Positions 11,226-20,066 of a stretch of 64,000 nt of DNA are shown piece by piece (position 1 is the stretch's first letter; every line of letters starts with the position of its first letter). Both the position numbers and the translations under genes were made by a program. Origin of the DNA: Rhipicephalus microplus (Eukaryota > Arthropoda > Arachnida > Ixodida > Ixodidae); NCBI RefSeq assembly GCF_043290135.1, contig NW_027464588.1, forward strand, positions 1,933,501 through 1,997,500. The letters run 5' to 3'. Under the pieces are notes generated by a model. The model searched no databases. It was given only the letters and a program-made list of their open reading frames with translations, and was not told the DNA's origin.

Positions 11226-14138
11226 TCAGGGGCATCGACTTAAGCCATCAGCGTTGCCATGGAGTACACCCTTTTTGTAGCGTATTTCAAACGTATATTG
11301 TTGCAAAACGAGGCTCCAACGCAGCAGGCGGCCGTTCTTAGAGGACATGGTCTGTAGCCAGGTGAGAGGACAGTGGTCCACTTCCACAATGAACTTGCTT
11401 CCGGCAATATAACAAGCCAGTTTCTGGACTGCCCAAACCAAGCACGCACATTCCTTTTCGCTAGCGCTGTAAACCTGCTCGCGAAGGGTGAGTTTCCGGC
11501 TAACATAGAGGACGGGATGCTCTTGATTCCCCTCATCCCTTTGACTAAGAACTGCCCCCATGCCTCTATCACTAGCGTCGCATTGGACTATGAAAGGCCT
11601 CGAGTAGTCCGGTGAACTAAGCAAAGGTTGGCTCGACAAGGCCGCTTTCAAAACGCGGAAAGCCTTTTCTTTCTCCTCATCCCAGTCGACCATTTGGGGC
11701 TCGGTCTTGCGCAACGCGTCAGTAAGAGTGCTGGCAATGTCGGAATATCTAGGGATGTACTTACGATAGTAACCAGCTATTCCAAGAAAAGCCCGAATAT
11801 CGGTTTTCGTTCGGGGCTGGGGAAAGTCTCGGATAGCTGCCACTTTCATTTCAGAGGGACGGCGATGCCCTCGACCGATAACATGCCCGAGATAGAGTAC
11901 CTCTGCTTGTGCTAGCTGACACTTGGGCGCCTTTACCGTTAAACCTGCTTCGCGTAGGCGTGTCAGTACTGCTCTCAAATGCGCCAAGTGTTCTGGCCAG
12001 GACGAGGAAAACACGACGACGTCGTCCAAGTAAGGCAATGCGAAGTCCTCTTGACCCCGCAAAACCTTATCCATTAAGTTTGAAAAACAGTAAGGCGCGT
12101 TCTTTAGGCCGAAACTCAACACTTTAGGATGGAATGTCCCCAATGGTGAAATAAATGCAGCATACCGGCTCGCCCTCTCGGTGAGCGGCACCTGCCAGTA
12201 ACCTCTCACTAGGTCTAGCGTTGAGATAAATTGCGCGCTGCTTACCCTCTCGACGCGTTCCTCAATGTGGGAAATTGGGTATGTCTGATCCTTGGTGATG
12301 AGGTTTAACTTACGATAGTCTACGCAAGGACGCGGATCTTTGCCGGGTACCTCCACAAGAATTAACGGGGAAGTGTAATCACTTTCACACGGCTCAATCA
12401 CGCCCAATTCCAGCATCCTGTTAACCTCTGCTTTTATTAGCTCAAACCGGCGAGGTGACACCCGATACGTCTTAGATCTTACCGGTTCCGACGAGGTAAG
12501 CTCTATGTCATGAGTGAGGACGGATGTCCGGCCTGGCTCGCTTACAAATCTGTCCTGAAACTCGGTCAAAAGACCACGCAATTCCTGCTTCTGCTTCGTT
12601 GTTAGTTGTGACTTTGATACTAAATCCTCAACTCTTTTCTCGATCGGGACTTCGTCCGATTCGGGAGCTAATTCAGGGATTTCTGCCGGAACCTCTTCCG
12701 GAACATTTAAAGTCATGTTCACGATGGCTTCCCTCTCTTTATAGGGTTTGAGTAAGTTGCTATGATACACCTGGTGTGCCTTACGACTTCCTGGTAATTT
12801 TACCACATAGTTGGTGTCAGAAAATTTTCGAGTAACCTCGGCCGGGCCGACCCATTGCACTTCAAGCTTATTCTTTTGGGAGGGCCTCAACAACATGACC
12901 CTGTCTCCTACAGCAAAGTGTCGCGCTTTAGTTGTCCGATCGTAGTAAAGCTTAGCCTTCTGCTGTGCTTTGGTCATCGCACTCTCGGTCAGTTCTTGGG
13001 CTTTTGTTAGACGATCCAATAAGGTGAGGACATATTCCACTACTACAGGATCTTCACCCTGACCTTCCCACGACTCTCTCAGCATACGAAGAGGAGATCG
13101 CAGTCTGCGGCCGTAAACAAGTTCCGCTGGGGTAAACCCTGTTGTCTCATGTGGTGCAGTTCTTAGTGCAAACATCGTTGCAGGTAAGCACATTTCCCAG
13201 TCAGTTTTTTGTTCAAAACATAAGGCTCTTAACACTCGCTTCATCACGGAGTGAAGCTTCTCTATCGAGTTCGACTGCGGATGGTAGACTGAACTATGCA
13301 ATAATTTCACGCCACACCGCTCTAGAAAGGTTTTCGTTAAGGCACTCGTGAAAATGGTGCCCTGGTCTGATTGTATCTCGGCAGGAAAGCCTACCCGGGC
13401 AAACACGGATAGAAGTGCGTTCACTACTTCGACGGAACTTAGCTCTTTTAGCGGGACCGCCTCTGGAAATTTAGTAGCTGGGCAGATTAAGGTCAGGATG
13501 TGACGGTAGCCTGAAGTTGTCTTGGGCAAAGGACCTACTGTGTCAATTACCAACCGACGAAAGGGCTCCGTGATTACGGGTACCAGCTTCATTGGAAATT
13601 TCGCCTTATCTCCCGGCTTACCCACTCGCTGACACACATCGCAAGATTTTACAAACCTCTCTACATCTTTAAAGCATCCAGGCCAGTAGTATTGCTGTAA
13701 AAGACGATTTTTCGTCTTGTTTACGCCTAAGTGGCCTGACCATGATTCTCCATGCACCAAACTAAGCAAATCCTGACGATACGCCTGAGGTACGACTACC
13801 TGGTCAAACTCTACTCCTCGCCTATCTAGATATTTTCGATAGAGTATGCCGCTCCTCTCTTGGAATCTCACATTTAGTTTGGCGATTCCCTCTTTCGAAC
13901 TGTCCTGGAATTGCTTAAGCGTCGGGTCCCCCTTTTGTTCGGTTATTAATGAAGCGGGGCTCACCTGCAGCAGCCGACTGAAATTATCCGAAGTTGGCAT
14001 GACACACAACTCTTTTGTATTTCCTAGTACCTGGAATGTGTCACCCTCTGTGCTATCCTCTGTACTACCAGGAATCGGCTTGGGAGCAACGGCATTTTCT
14101 ATTTGCTCGGTCAACGAGGCGTAATTGACCCCTTCCAA
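11226..14138 (-). CDS. pol: Pol: integrase, reverse transcriptase, RNase H (in that order)
   Basis: The 970-codon frame opens at a TTG (14138). It has no credible ATG, which fits its being the continuation of the Gag-protease frame and not a separate gene. Domains in order: integrase zinc finger H129/H136/C166/C169; integrase core with acidic residues D199, D258 and E293; a GPF/Y-like C-terminal module with WVGPAEV near 429; a linker rich in Glu and Pro (480-500); RT about 545-760 with D642 in LDLVRGYWQV and the catalytic YLDD at 703-706; and RNase H with D854, E895, D921 and D964, ending GNADGLSR. These enzymes copy element RNA into DNA and insert it. All catalytic residues I can locate are intact and there is no internal stop. 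In ordinary Gypsy elements integrase follows RNase H. Here it precedes RT within one unbroken ORF, so rearrangement by nested insertion is unlikely. Confidence 0.92.
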   Translation of the reverse strand: MEGVNYASLTEQIENAVAPKPIPGSTEDSTEGDTFQVLGNTKELCVMPTSDNFSRLLQVSPASLITEQKGDPTLKQFQDSSKEGIAKLNVRFQERSGILYRKYLDRRGVEFDQVVVPQAYRQDLLSLVHGESWSGHLGVNKTKNRLLQQYYWPGCFKDVERFVKSCDVCQRVGKPGDKAKFPMKLVPVITEPFRRLVIDTVGPLPKTTSGYRHILTLICPATKFPEAVPLKELSSVEVVNALLSVFARVGFPAEIQSDQGTIFTSALTKTFLERCGVKLLHSSVYHPQSNSIEKLHSVMKRVLRALCFEQKTDWEMCLPATMFALRTAPHETTGFTPAELVYGRRLRSPLRMLRESWEGQGEDPVVVEYVLTLLDRLTKAQELTESAMTKAQQKAKLYYDRTTKARHFAVGDRVMLLRPSQKNKLEVQWVGPAEVTRKFSDTNYVVKLPGSRKAHQVYHSNLLKPYKEREAIVNMTLNVPEEVPAEIPELAPESDEVPIEKRVEDLVSKSQLTTKQKQELRGLLTEFQDRFVSEPGRTSVLTHDIELTSSEPVRSKTYRVSPRRFELIKAEVNRMLELGVIEPCESDYTSPLILVEVPGKDPRPCVDYRKLNLITKDQTYPISHIEERVERVSSAQFISTLDLVRGYWQVPLTERASRYAAFISPLGTFHPKVLSFGLKNAPYCFSNLMDKVLRGQEDFALPYLDDVVVFSSSWPEHLAHLRAVLTRLREAGLTVKAPKCQLAQAEVLYLGHVIGRGHRRPSEMKVAAIRDFPQPRTKTDIRAFLGIAGYYRKYIPRYSDIASTLTDALRKTEPQMVDWDEEKEKAFRVLKAALSSQPLLSSPDYSRPFIVQCDASDRGMGAVLSQRDEGNQEHPVLYVSRKLTLREQVYSASEKECACLVWAVQKLACYIAGSKFIVEVDHCPLTWLQTMSSKNGRLLRWSLVLQQYTFEIRYKKGVLHGNADGLSRCP

Positions 14139-14190
14139 TTCGGGAGGAGGTTCATCGTCGCCTTTAGGAATGGTTGCCTCCGCGACTACG

Positions 14191-14203
14191 GCTTCTGCAG
14201 CCT
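14191..14203. repeat. 13-bp target duplication, left copy
   Basis: GCTTCTGCAGCCT here equals 14580-14592. The two copies bracket the inserted 376-bp element. Confidence 0.88.
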
Positions 14204-14579
14204 ATATATATATAAGTGGTTATATCAGAAGAAAAGAAAAGGAAAGGTGCCGACCCGTAACTGTCTCTCCTTACGAGGACACCTCAACAGGTCAGCAGAG
14301 GAATGGGATATGGGGAATAAAAGATATAGGGAGAAGGAAGGAGGGATAAAAAGAATAGAAGGAAAATAGACGGAGAAGAAGCCGCCAGCCAACGAGAGGA
14401 AAAAAGAAGGAGATAGGAAAGTGGGGATCCGGTCGAAGCAGTCCAAGGGCGGGGTGCCACAATGCGAGAGCTGCACGGCATCAGGAGACCGCGGAGGGCG
14501 AACCAGTCGGCGGGAGCTACGCTGAAGTCGGAGATCGCGAGGGCACAACCGTCCAGCTTGAAATCCTCCGAGCGAATCC
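14204..14579 (-). mobile_element. 376-bp non-LTR insertion (SINE or truncated LINE end)
   Basis: The segment lies between two exact 13-bp copies of GCTTCTGCAGCCT. On the minus strand it begins GGATTCGCTCGGAGGATTTC, is pyrimidine-rich in the middle, and ends with a short (AT)n tail (14204-14214 on plus). A variable-length duplication of about 13 bp and a simple-repeat tail indicate LINE-machinery retroposition. I see no clear A/B box, so it may be a 5'-truncated LINE 3' end and not a tRNA-type SINE. The Gag-protease frame runs into it and stops at 14225-14227. Discounting the insertion and one duplicate copy leaves the upstream and downstream frames in register, so the undamaged element probably had one Gag-Pol ORF. 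Confidence 0.85.
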
Positions 14580-14592
14580 GCTTCTGCAGCCT
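14580..14592. repeat. 13-bp target duplication, right copy
   Basis: GCTTCTGCAGCCT, identical to 14191-14203. Its bases code within the Gag-protease frame. Confidence 0.88.
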
Positions 14593-16189
14593 GTTCTCGC
14601 ACAAGTCGATTTGTTACCGTGGTGTCCAACTCGCAACCAGGCCCGTTGTCGATTTGAGGCTTCTTTGCCTCAGTGAATGTTGCTCTCGCAGCCAGCGCAC
14701 GTGCCTTCGATCTAGTCAGTGCCTGCACTATGCCTTCTCCCAACGTTAGACCTTTCTCCTTCAGCATTTGATCTGACTTATTTGAAAATAAGTAAGGATA
14801 CTGAGGGGGTAGATATGGCGATACCGCGGCTTCCGTTTCCAACGTACCAAATGCGCCTTTAAGGACAACTTTAGCTACGGGAAGGCACTGACTGTTTGCT
14901 TCTACGGCTTGTCTAATCCAGGCACAATCTCCTGAATACTGTCCGGACTGTAGAAAAGACGAATGAACTACGTCCATAGTGGCTGCGGAGTCTCTAAGAA
15001 CCCGACACTGCTTGCCGTTCACGCTAAGGTCGTACATATAGGGCTCTAACAACTTCATGTTCTCGTCGGCTTCATTTATAGATAAAAAGGCCACCTTTTC
15101 TTTCGGGCAGTGTTTCGCGAAGTGCCCTGTTTCGTAGCAATTGAAACAAGCAGCCGGTTTTCTCGCCTCAAATTTCCTTTTGCTTGCCTCTGCCGACGCC
15201 CCATGGTTAGATATATTGTTTTCCTCACCCTTTTGTGCGAGACTTGTCGGTTGTTTTCTAAACGGCGCCTTATTCGGTAGTAGGAATTTTTCCCTTTTTG
15301 GCTCGCTGTTTGCCCCGAGAGCGCGGCGGGTAACGAATTCTTCAGCGAGCTCTGCGGCTTTTGTTACGGTGTTCACGTCTGGTCTATCCTGCACCCAGAA
15401 CCTCACCTTTTCTGGTAACCTTTGATAGAATTGTTCCAGACCGATACACTCAAGCACCTTGTCATGATTCCCATACGCCTTTGCCTCTTTCAGCCACTCC
15501 CCCATGTTGGCCATTAACTTGTAAGCAAACTCCGGGTATGAATCATTGCTCTCTTTTACGGCGTTGCGAAATTTTTGTCTGAAACCTTCCGCTGACAACC
15601 TGTATTTCTTGAGAAGGCTCGACTTTACCTCACTGTACTCGTCAGCCTCCTCTTTCGTGAGGCGCGCGATTACTTCTGAGGCCTCCCCCGGAAGTAGGGA
15701 CAACAAGCGTTGAGGCCACGTATCCTGGCTGAAACCTTGCCTTTCACAAGTTCTCTCAAAGTTGACGAGAAACAGCCCAATGTCCTCCCCTAGCTTGTAC
15801 GATCTCATTAGGTCTGTCATTTTGAACCTGACCCGCTCCGCGGTACCGGATGCCTCGCTGCCTCCTGCTCTACTATTATGGCTAATCTCTAGCTCGAGGC
15901 GCTTCATTTCAAGCTCGTGCTTTCGCCTCTTATCTGCCTCGGCTTCTGCCGCTTTCCTTTCGGCCTCCGCCGCCTTTGCTTCGGCCTCGGCCGCGGCCGC
16001 CTTTCTTTCGGCCTCTGCCGCTTGCCTCTCCTGAATCTCCTCGACACATTTTGACAGCTCGTCATCCTCCGCCCCCAATGCGAGAATCGCCTCTATCAGC
16101 TCTGGCTTTCTTTGAGAGTCCGACACCTCCAGATTCAACTCCCTTGCAAGAAGCAACAACATGGACTTTCGCAGGGATTTCAGATTCAT
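14593..16189 (-). CDS. gag: Gag and protease of the Gmr1-like element
   Basis: The frame is open from a TTG at 16240. I choose the first ATG at 16189, which opens MNLKSLRKSM. Residues 1-35 resemble a SAP-like helical motif (L..LARELNLEV, then KPELIEAIL). They are followed by an Ala/Glu/Lys coiled-coil-like region and a capsid-like region (WPQRLLSLLPGEASEVI). The zinc knuckle CFNCYETGHFAKHC is a CX2CX4HX4C box (about 15105-15150). A protease-like segment follows: DLSVNGKQCRVLRDSAATMD, where DSA stands at the D-T/S-G active-site position. Gag packages the RNA and the protease matures the polyprotein. The ORF continues past 14593 into the inserted element and stops at 14225, so the C-terminal 120 or so codons of that frame are foreign. 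The coding sequence is otherwise free of stops. Confidence 0.85.
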
Positions 16190-16700
16190 GGCTGCCTCCA
16201 GTACCGCTGTCTCTGTTCCACAAAGATTCCTGTCCTGCAACTAATTAACCTTGACGGCAACGACAGCTCTAGATACCTGCCTTGCCTCAAGTTTTCCGTT
16301 AACTTAGTCTACAAATAAAGCTTCAAAAGCTCTTACACGGAATCCTGCCCTGTCACTGTTAACCTTGACGCCACTGACAGAAAGAGCTTAACCAAGCTAT
16401 CACACAATTTCTGCCTGACGCAAGTTACCTGTTAACCCAATGACGAAGACAGCCCCTCTCTACCAGCTTTCACTTAACACATAGAGTAAATGCCTGGTAA
16501 AATTTAACAGAGAAAGCCGGCACTCACCCAGTTCGCAGTCATGTCTCCGGCGTCGTGCCTCTCAGAAGTGCCGTTCGATTCCCTCTGGAAGTCGATGAGC
16601 TTGTGTCATCCTTCTCCTGTCGTCCCGTTGTTGGACTTCGGGCTCACTCCGTCCAGTGGTCGCTTTCGGGGTTATCGGCATCCCGCCACTGCCATCCAGT
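16190..16700 (-). other. 5' leader and primer site region of the Gmr1-like element
   Basis: About 510 bp between the 5' LTR and the Gag ATG. Two diverged copies of a GTTAACCTTGACG(G/C)CA(A/C)(C/T)GACAG unit sit about 110 bp apart (16245 and 16358 on plus). Next to the LTR, after two bases, the element strand reads TGGATGGCAGTGGCGGGA (plus 16681-16698). It starts TGG as a primer binding site should. I cannot name the tRNA from sequence alone. Confidence 0.65.
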
Positions 16701-17197
16701 TGTTGGGACTCCGGGTCCTGCCGGTCTCGTTTTCGGTAGCTGGCCCCGTCGCAGGATCCATCGTCCAACAATTCAGCGAGAAGAAGCGCCCGAACGAACA
16801 ACAGAGATTTATTTACATGTGGAGAAGTGATCAACTGACCCAAAGAGAGAAGAGTGCGTGTGATACAAAACGTCTTCGGCATTTTATAGCGCCGCGCCGT
16901 TGACACTGGGCGCCCCGTCCGCATCGTCAGCCAATACGGTGTCTCCGGTACCTCGGCCACGAGAGAGGGAGAAACACACCTCACAACACATGGAGTGGCA
17001 CATCCTAACACGAGGTCCATATATGGTCACGGCGCCCTAAAATGTTACCAAACATGGTCACGAACGCACAGCAGACCCCGGAGCTCTCCCGGCGAGGAGG
17101 AACCCGAATGGGGAGGTGGGGGTGGCCGCCACCGTCGGTCAAGAACCGGTTCTCCCCCAAACACTTCCTGCTTGGCTCCCCATGGCCGGTCGTAACA
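16701..17197 (-). repeat. 5' LTR of the Gmr1-like element
   Basis: 497 bp and co-linear with 10306-10802, with three G/A differences and no gaps. It carries the element promoter and start of transcription in element sense, but I did not resolve the exact start site. Confidence 0.92.
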
Positions 17198-17201
17198 CCG
17201 T
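17198..17201. repeat. target site duplication CCGT, right copy
   Basis: CCGT follows the terminal CA of the right LTR and matches 10302-10305. Confidence 0.85.
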
Positions 17202-17396
17202 CCATCCGCTCATGCGTACGTCCCTGCGCTCGTGCGCCCGTCCAACCGTCCGTGCCTCCATCTATCTGAGCGTACGTCTCTGCGTTGATGCGTCTGTTCA
17301 TCCGTGCGTCCCTCTGTCCGTCCACGCATCCATCCATGCGTCCGTCCGTCCGCTTCACCCCACTTGTATTAATTCAACTCGTGGATATGATGTGGT
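17202..17396 (+). repeat. inverted-arm/tetranucleotide element, right part
   Basis: This degenerate (TCCG/CGTC)n core continues from the left part at 10203-10305. It ends in the arm CACCCCACTTG...AACTCGTGGATATGATG, approximately the inverse of the left arm. The ORFs rich in Ser, Val and Arg across it come from the repeat. Confidence 0.65.
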
Positions 17397-17679
17397 TTTT
17401 TTCTATCTGTGATGTCTTCCCGGAGTGAGTAGCCTCTGACAGTTACCTTTCAGATTTTTTGAGGCACCTTTGAAGCTATGATTATTTCTTTGAGCTCAGC
17501 TAGCCTCGATTTCATATGCGTCAGATGTATTTTTAGCAAAATTCGATTATTTATCTTTGGCAGTCAAAATACATAGTGAGCATCGATGATGACATCTACA
17601 GGTGATCTAGTTCGCATTGGGCAAACCACTGGTCTGAAAGCAACATTTACGTACAGCTGCTTTAGCAGAAGAAAAATTG
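17397..17679. other. unassigned spacer
   Basis: Nothing recognisable on either strand. Confidence 0.3.
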
Positions 17680-17720
17680 ACAGCATATCCACAAAGGGAA
17701 TGAGGATGAGTGGGTTGAAG

Positions 17721-17777
<57 letters not shown>

Positions 17778-17790
17778 GCCTGCCTGGCCA
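17680..17790 (+). repeat. inverted-arm family copy with (CTGT)n core
   Basis: The left arm ACAGCATATCCACAAAGGGAATGAGGATGAGTGGG runs into a (CTGT)n array (17721-17787). No right arm is visible. Confidence 0.6.
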
Positions 17791-17894
17791 CCAAGTATTC
17801 GAAAAACAATAACGCCATATAATGATCATATATCCTAGGGCATATATATACAACACCATCTGGAGAGCAATTGTTAAATCTGGAAGTGGCTACA

Positions 17895-17935
17895 TACTCC
17901 TACTCCTCCTCCGCCTCCTCCTCCTCCTCCTCCTC

Positions 17936-17975
<40 letters not shown>

Positions 17976-17976
17976 A
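17895..17976. repeat. (CTC)n(CTA)n triplet microsatellite
   Basis: Imperfect CTC triplets change to CTA triplets and end at ACACAGGAGG. The poly-Leu translation is an artefact. Confidence 0.9.
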
Positions 17977-18252
17977 CAGGAGGAAACGAGCCCCACCCCA
18001 ACGAGCTTCGTCGCTAAAAACAAGATGCACAAAACTTTAGCGGTGAACCTCCTTAGGGTGTTGGTCGTTCCCTTCTCTGTACTAGTCGTAGTAGCAATAT
18101 GTAGCCATCTCTAGTTTATTAGTTGCTCACTGAATTGCGTTGTGTGTATATGTCCTTCAAACTAGTATCACTAGATGGCGCTAGTGGTTTTAGTACGGTT
18201 AACAATTAAAGAAAATTGATGGCGCTGTTACATTAAGAAATTCACACCGAAC

Positions 18253-18440
18253 CCACGGAGTGAATGATGGTGAGTGGGGTCAAGCGCCCATCCGTACCAT
18301 GCGTGCTATAGTGTGATTCGAATGGACAGACAAATGGATCAACAGACAGACAGACAGACAGACAGACAGGCGGACGGACGGACGGACGAATGGACGCTTC
18401 GCACCTCACTCCACGGATATGCCGTGAAATTTTTTGCGGG
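18253..18440 (+). repeat. inverted-arm family copy with both arms
   Basis: CACGGAGTGAATGATGGTGAGTGGGG at left and CACCTCACTCCACGGATATG at right are near reverse complements. Between them lie ACAG and GGAC tetranucleotide arrays (18340-18390). This is the clearest two-armed copy in the window and shows the family structure at about 190 bp. Confidence 0.65.
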
Positions 18441-18484
18441 TCACCTCCCCGACATCGCTTCTCTTCCTGCCTCCTTTTTAATCA

Positions 18485-18690
18485 CTTTTCTTGAATGAAT
18501 GAATGAATGAATGAATGAACAAACTTTCTTTAATGTCTGGCAGTTTCCGCCGGGTGAGGTGAGGGAAGAGGGGATTAACCCCTGCCCCTTGCCACTCTCC
18601 GTCAATTAGAGGTATTTTTTTACTCATACTATGAGAGTCATCAAGTGTTGCATAAGAGGTAGTCTTTATTACGCACACTCCTAAGTCAGG
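18485..18690 (-). mobile_element. probable LINE 3' end with (TTCA)n tail, antisense
   Basis: A (GAAT)n run (18492-18520) is followed by AACAAACTTTCTTTAATG. Read on minus, this is an A/T-rich end AAAGAAAGTTTG plus tetranucleotide tail. The same arrangement (tetranucleotide, then AAAAACTTT) occurs at 42366 and 54528. There is no coding domain. Confidence 0.4.
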
Positions 18691-19079
18691 TGAGTTTACG
18701 AGCCTCTATTTGCAATAACAGGCTACGCAGAACGATTGCGCCTTGCGTGGTTGCATTCTTTTATTTATAACACGAAAAAAGGTATCCATAAAAAGAAAAA
18801 GGAGACATGTCTTGCGAGGTTGTTGTGCGCTTATAAGTTGGCTGTCCGCCACTGCGAAATCAGGTTGCACGGGAACAAAACACAGGTTGACGTTTATTTT
18901 TAATGATGGTTCCTGTAGGGCTGATAGTCTGAGTAAGTAAAATTCCGCAGCACCATCGAGCCTTGCCGTGAAATGAATTCGCTTTGTATCATCGACCGCG
19001 TGATAAAGAACGTGGAAGTATGTAGTACATCATTACACTTACATAGTTTATAGTGCTACAATATAGTACAACATTCTGG

Positions 19080-19240
19080 TTAGCTTAACAAGTATAGAGC
19101 AACCGCCCCGGAAGGGTAGTGATCCCGCGTTCGATCCCCGGACCAGGACGAATTTTCGGCAATTACGAAGCTCTCTTTCTGAGAATTCTGCATCATTTTT
19201 GTTCGGCTGCATACAGTAAACGGATGTTTGTGCGATATAC
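19080..19240 (+). mobile_element. tRNA-like SINE remnant (not Ruka)
   Basis: The stretch around 19082-19145 has tRNA character: TAGCTTAACAAGTATAGAGC as a degraded A box region, and GCGTTCGATCCCCGG as a good B box. It is followed by GGACGAATTTTCGGCAATTACGAAG. The arms do not fold into a proper tRNA, so it is taken as a SINE head. Confidence 0.45.
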
Positions 19241-19429
19241 TTTCCTAAGACATTTTGCGGGATTTCGTGGAACTGATTTGCAACAATGTGAAATGAGCTT
19301 ATATACTTAAATTAGCCCAGAGTGGTGCTGAATGAACTTTCCAGTTTAATAAAGCGCTGCGCAACGTACACTTTGTTTACGTTGCTTCCTCGGCGAGTTG
19401 ATTCGTAGTAATAAAAAACCAGTGAAAAA

Positions 19430-19515
19430 CCACACGAAGACAGCGAAGGAGGACAACCACACAGGCCAGCGCTTGTCCTGTGTGGTTGTCCTTCTCCGCT
19501 GTCCTCGCGTTTCGT
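19430..19515. repeat. hairpin-forming inverted repeat
   Basis: GGACAACCACACAGG (19451-19465) and its exact reverse complement (19477-19491) are extended outward by imperfect pairing of ACGAAGACAGCGAAGGA with TTCTCCGCTGTCCTCGCGT. The stem is about 30 bp with an 11-bp loop. Confidence 0.75.
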
Positions 19516-19969
19516 TTTTCGCGGGTTTCTTCTTCCTATATAATTCATCTTTTTAGTTTCCGCATCCCTCGAGGCTTAATAACGATTGCCCGACGATTTT
19601 AGTGCAGTGAAAAACAACTTGAATTCCCCCTTCCAAAAAAGAAAAATGAAAGAAAGATGCCTATACATTATATATGATGTCACCATTATGGCGACATGAA
19701 TACATAGTATGCCATGATATGGAATCTTTAGTGTTATCTAACAATATAAATGCAACTAATGCTACAAATTTATGAATTTGTTATAATTCACTGTAAAATA
19801 TGGCCACCTTAGGCATAAGTTCGGTAAAAATAGCTAAAAATTATTATAGGATAAATGATTGATAAAGAGTGAATGCTTTCTGAAGCAGTTCTGTATCTGC
19901 TTGTCTATGATAACACACAAAAAATGTTTTCAGACAGCTTATTGGAAAGGCTTTTTTTTTCCTTTCCAG

Positions 19970-20066
19970 GTCGCGGTGGTGGCACTTCTCGTACTTCAAG
20001 AAGATCGGCATTCCTGGACCGAAGCCCAACCTAATATGGGGAAACTTGGCGGAATACCACTCTACG
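19970..20066 (+). CDS. P450 exon 2 (proline-rich hinge)
   Basis: The acceptor is TTTCCAG and the donor GTGAGA. It encodes RWWHFSYFKKIGIPGPKPN and onward, the linker between the membrane anchor and the catalytic domain. The PGPKP motif helps correct folding in microsomal P450s. It begins at codon position 3, so the missing exon 1 must end with two bases of a split codon. Confidence 0.88.

Larger units (their letters stand above)
10306..17197 (-). mobile_element. Gmr1-like LTR retrotransposon, young, internally broken
   Basis: A complete element of 6892 bp (6.5 kb without the nested insertion) lies on the minus strand. From 5' to 3' in element sense it has a 497-bp LTR (17197-16701), leader, Gag with a zinc knuckle, protease, integrase, reverse transcriptase, RNase H, 3' UTR and a second 497-bp LTR (10802-10306). 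Both LTRs start TGTTGGGACT and end CGTAACA on the plus strand. They differ only at 10435/16830, 10630/17025 and 10739/17134, all G/A. There is no envelope gene. Integrase ahead of RT is the pol order of Ty1/Copia, but the protein motifs are Ty3/Gypsy-type. Goodwin and Poulter described this combination for Gmr1-like elements. A 376-bp insertion interrupts the coding region, so the copy is not autonomous. Confidence 0.9.

Noticed and set aside
11226..14138. Pol order explained by two nested Gypsy elements
   Set aside because: A single stop-free frame spans integrase to RNase H, with intact LTRs and a target duplication outside it.
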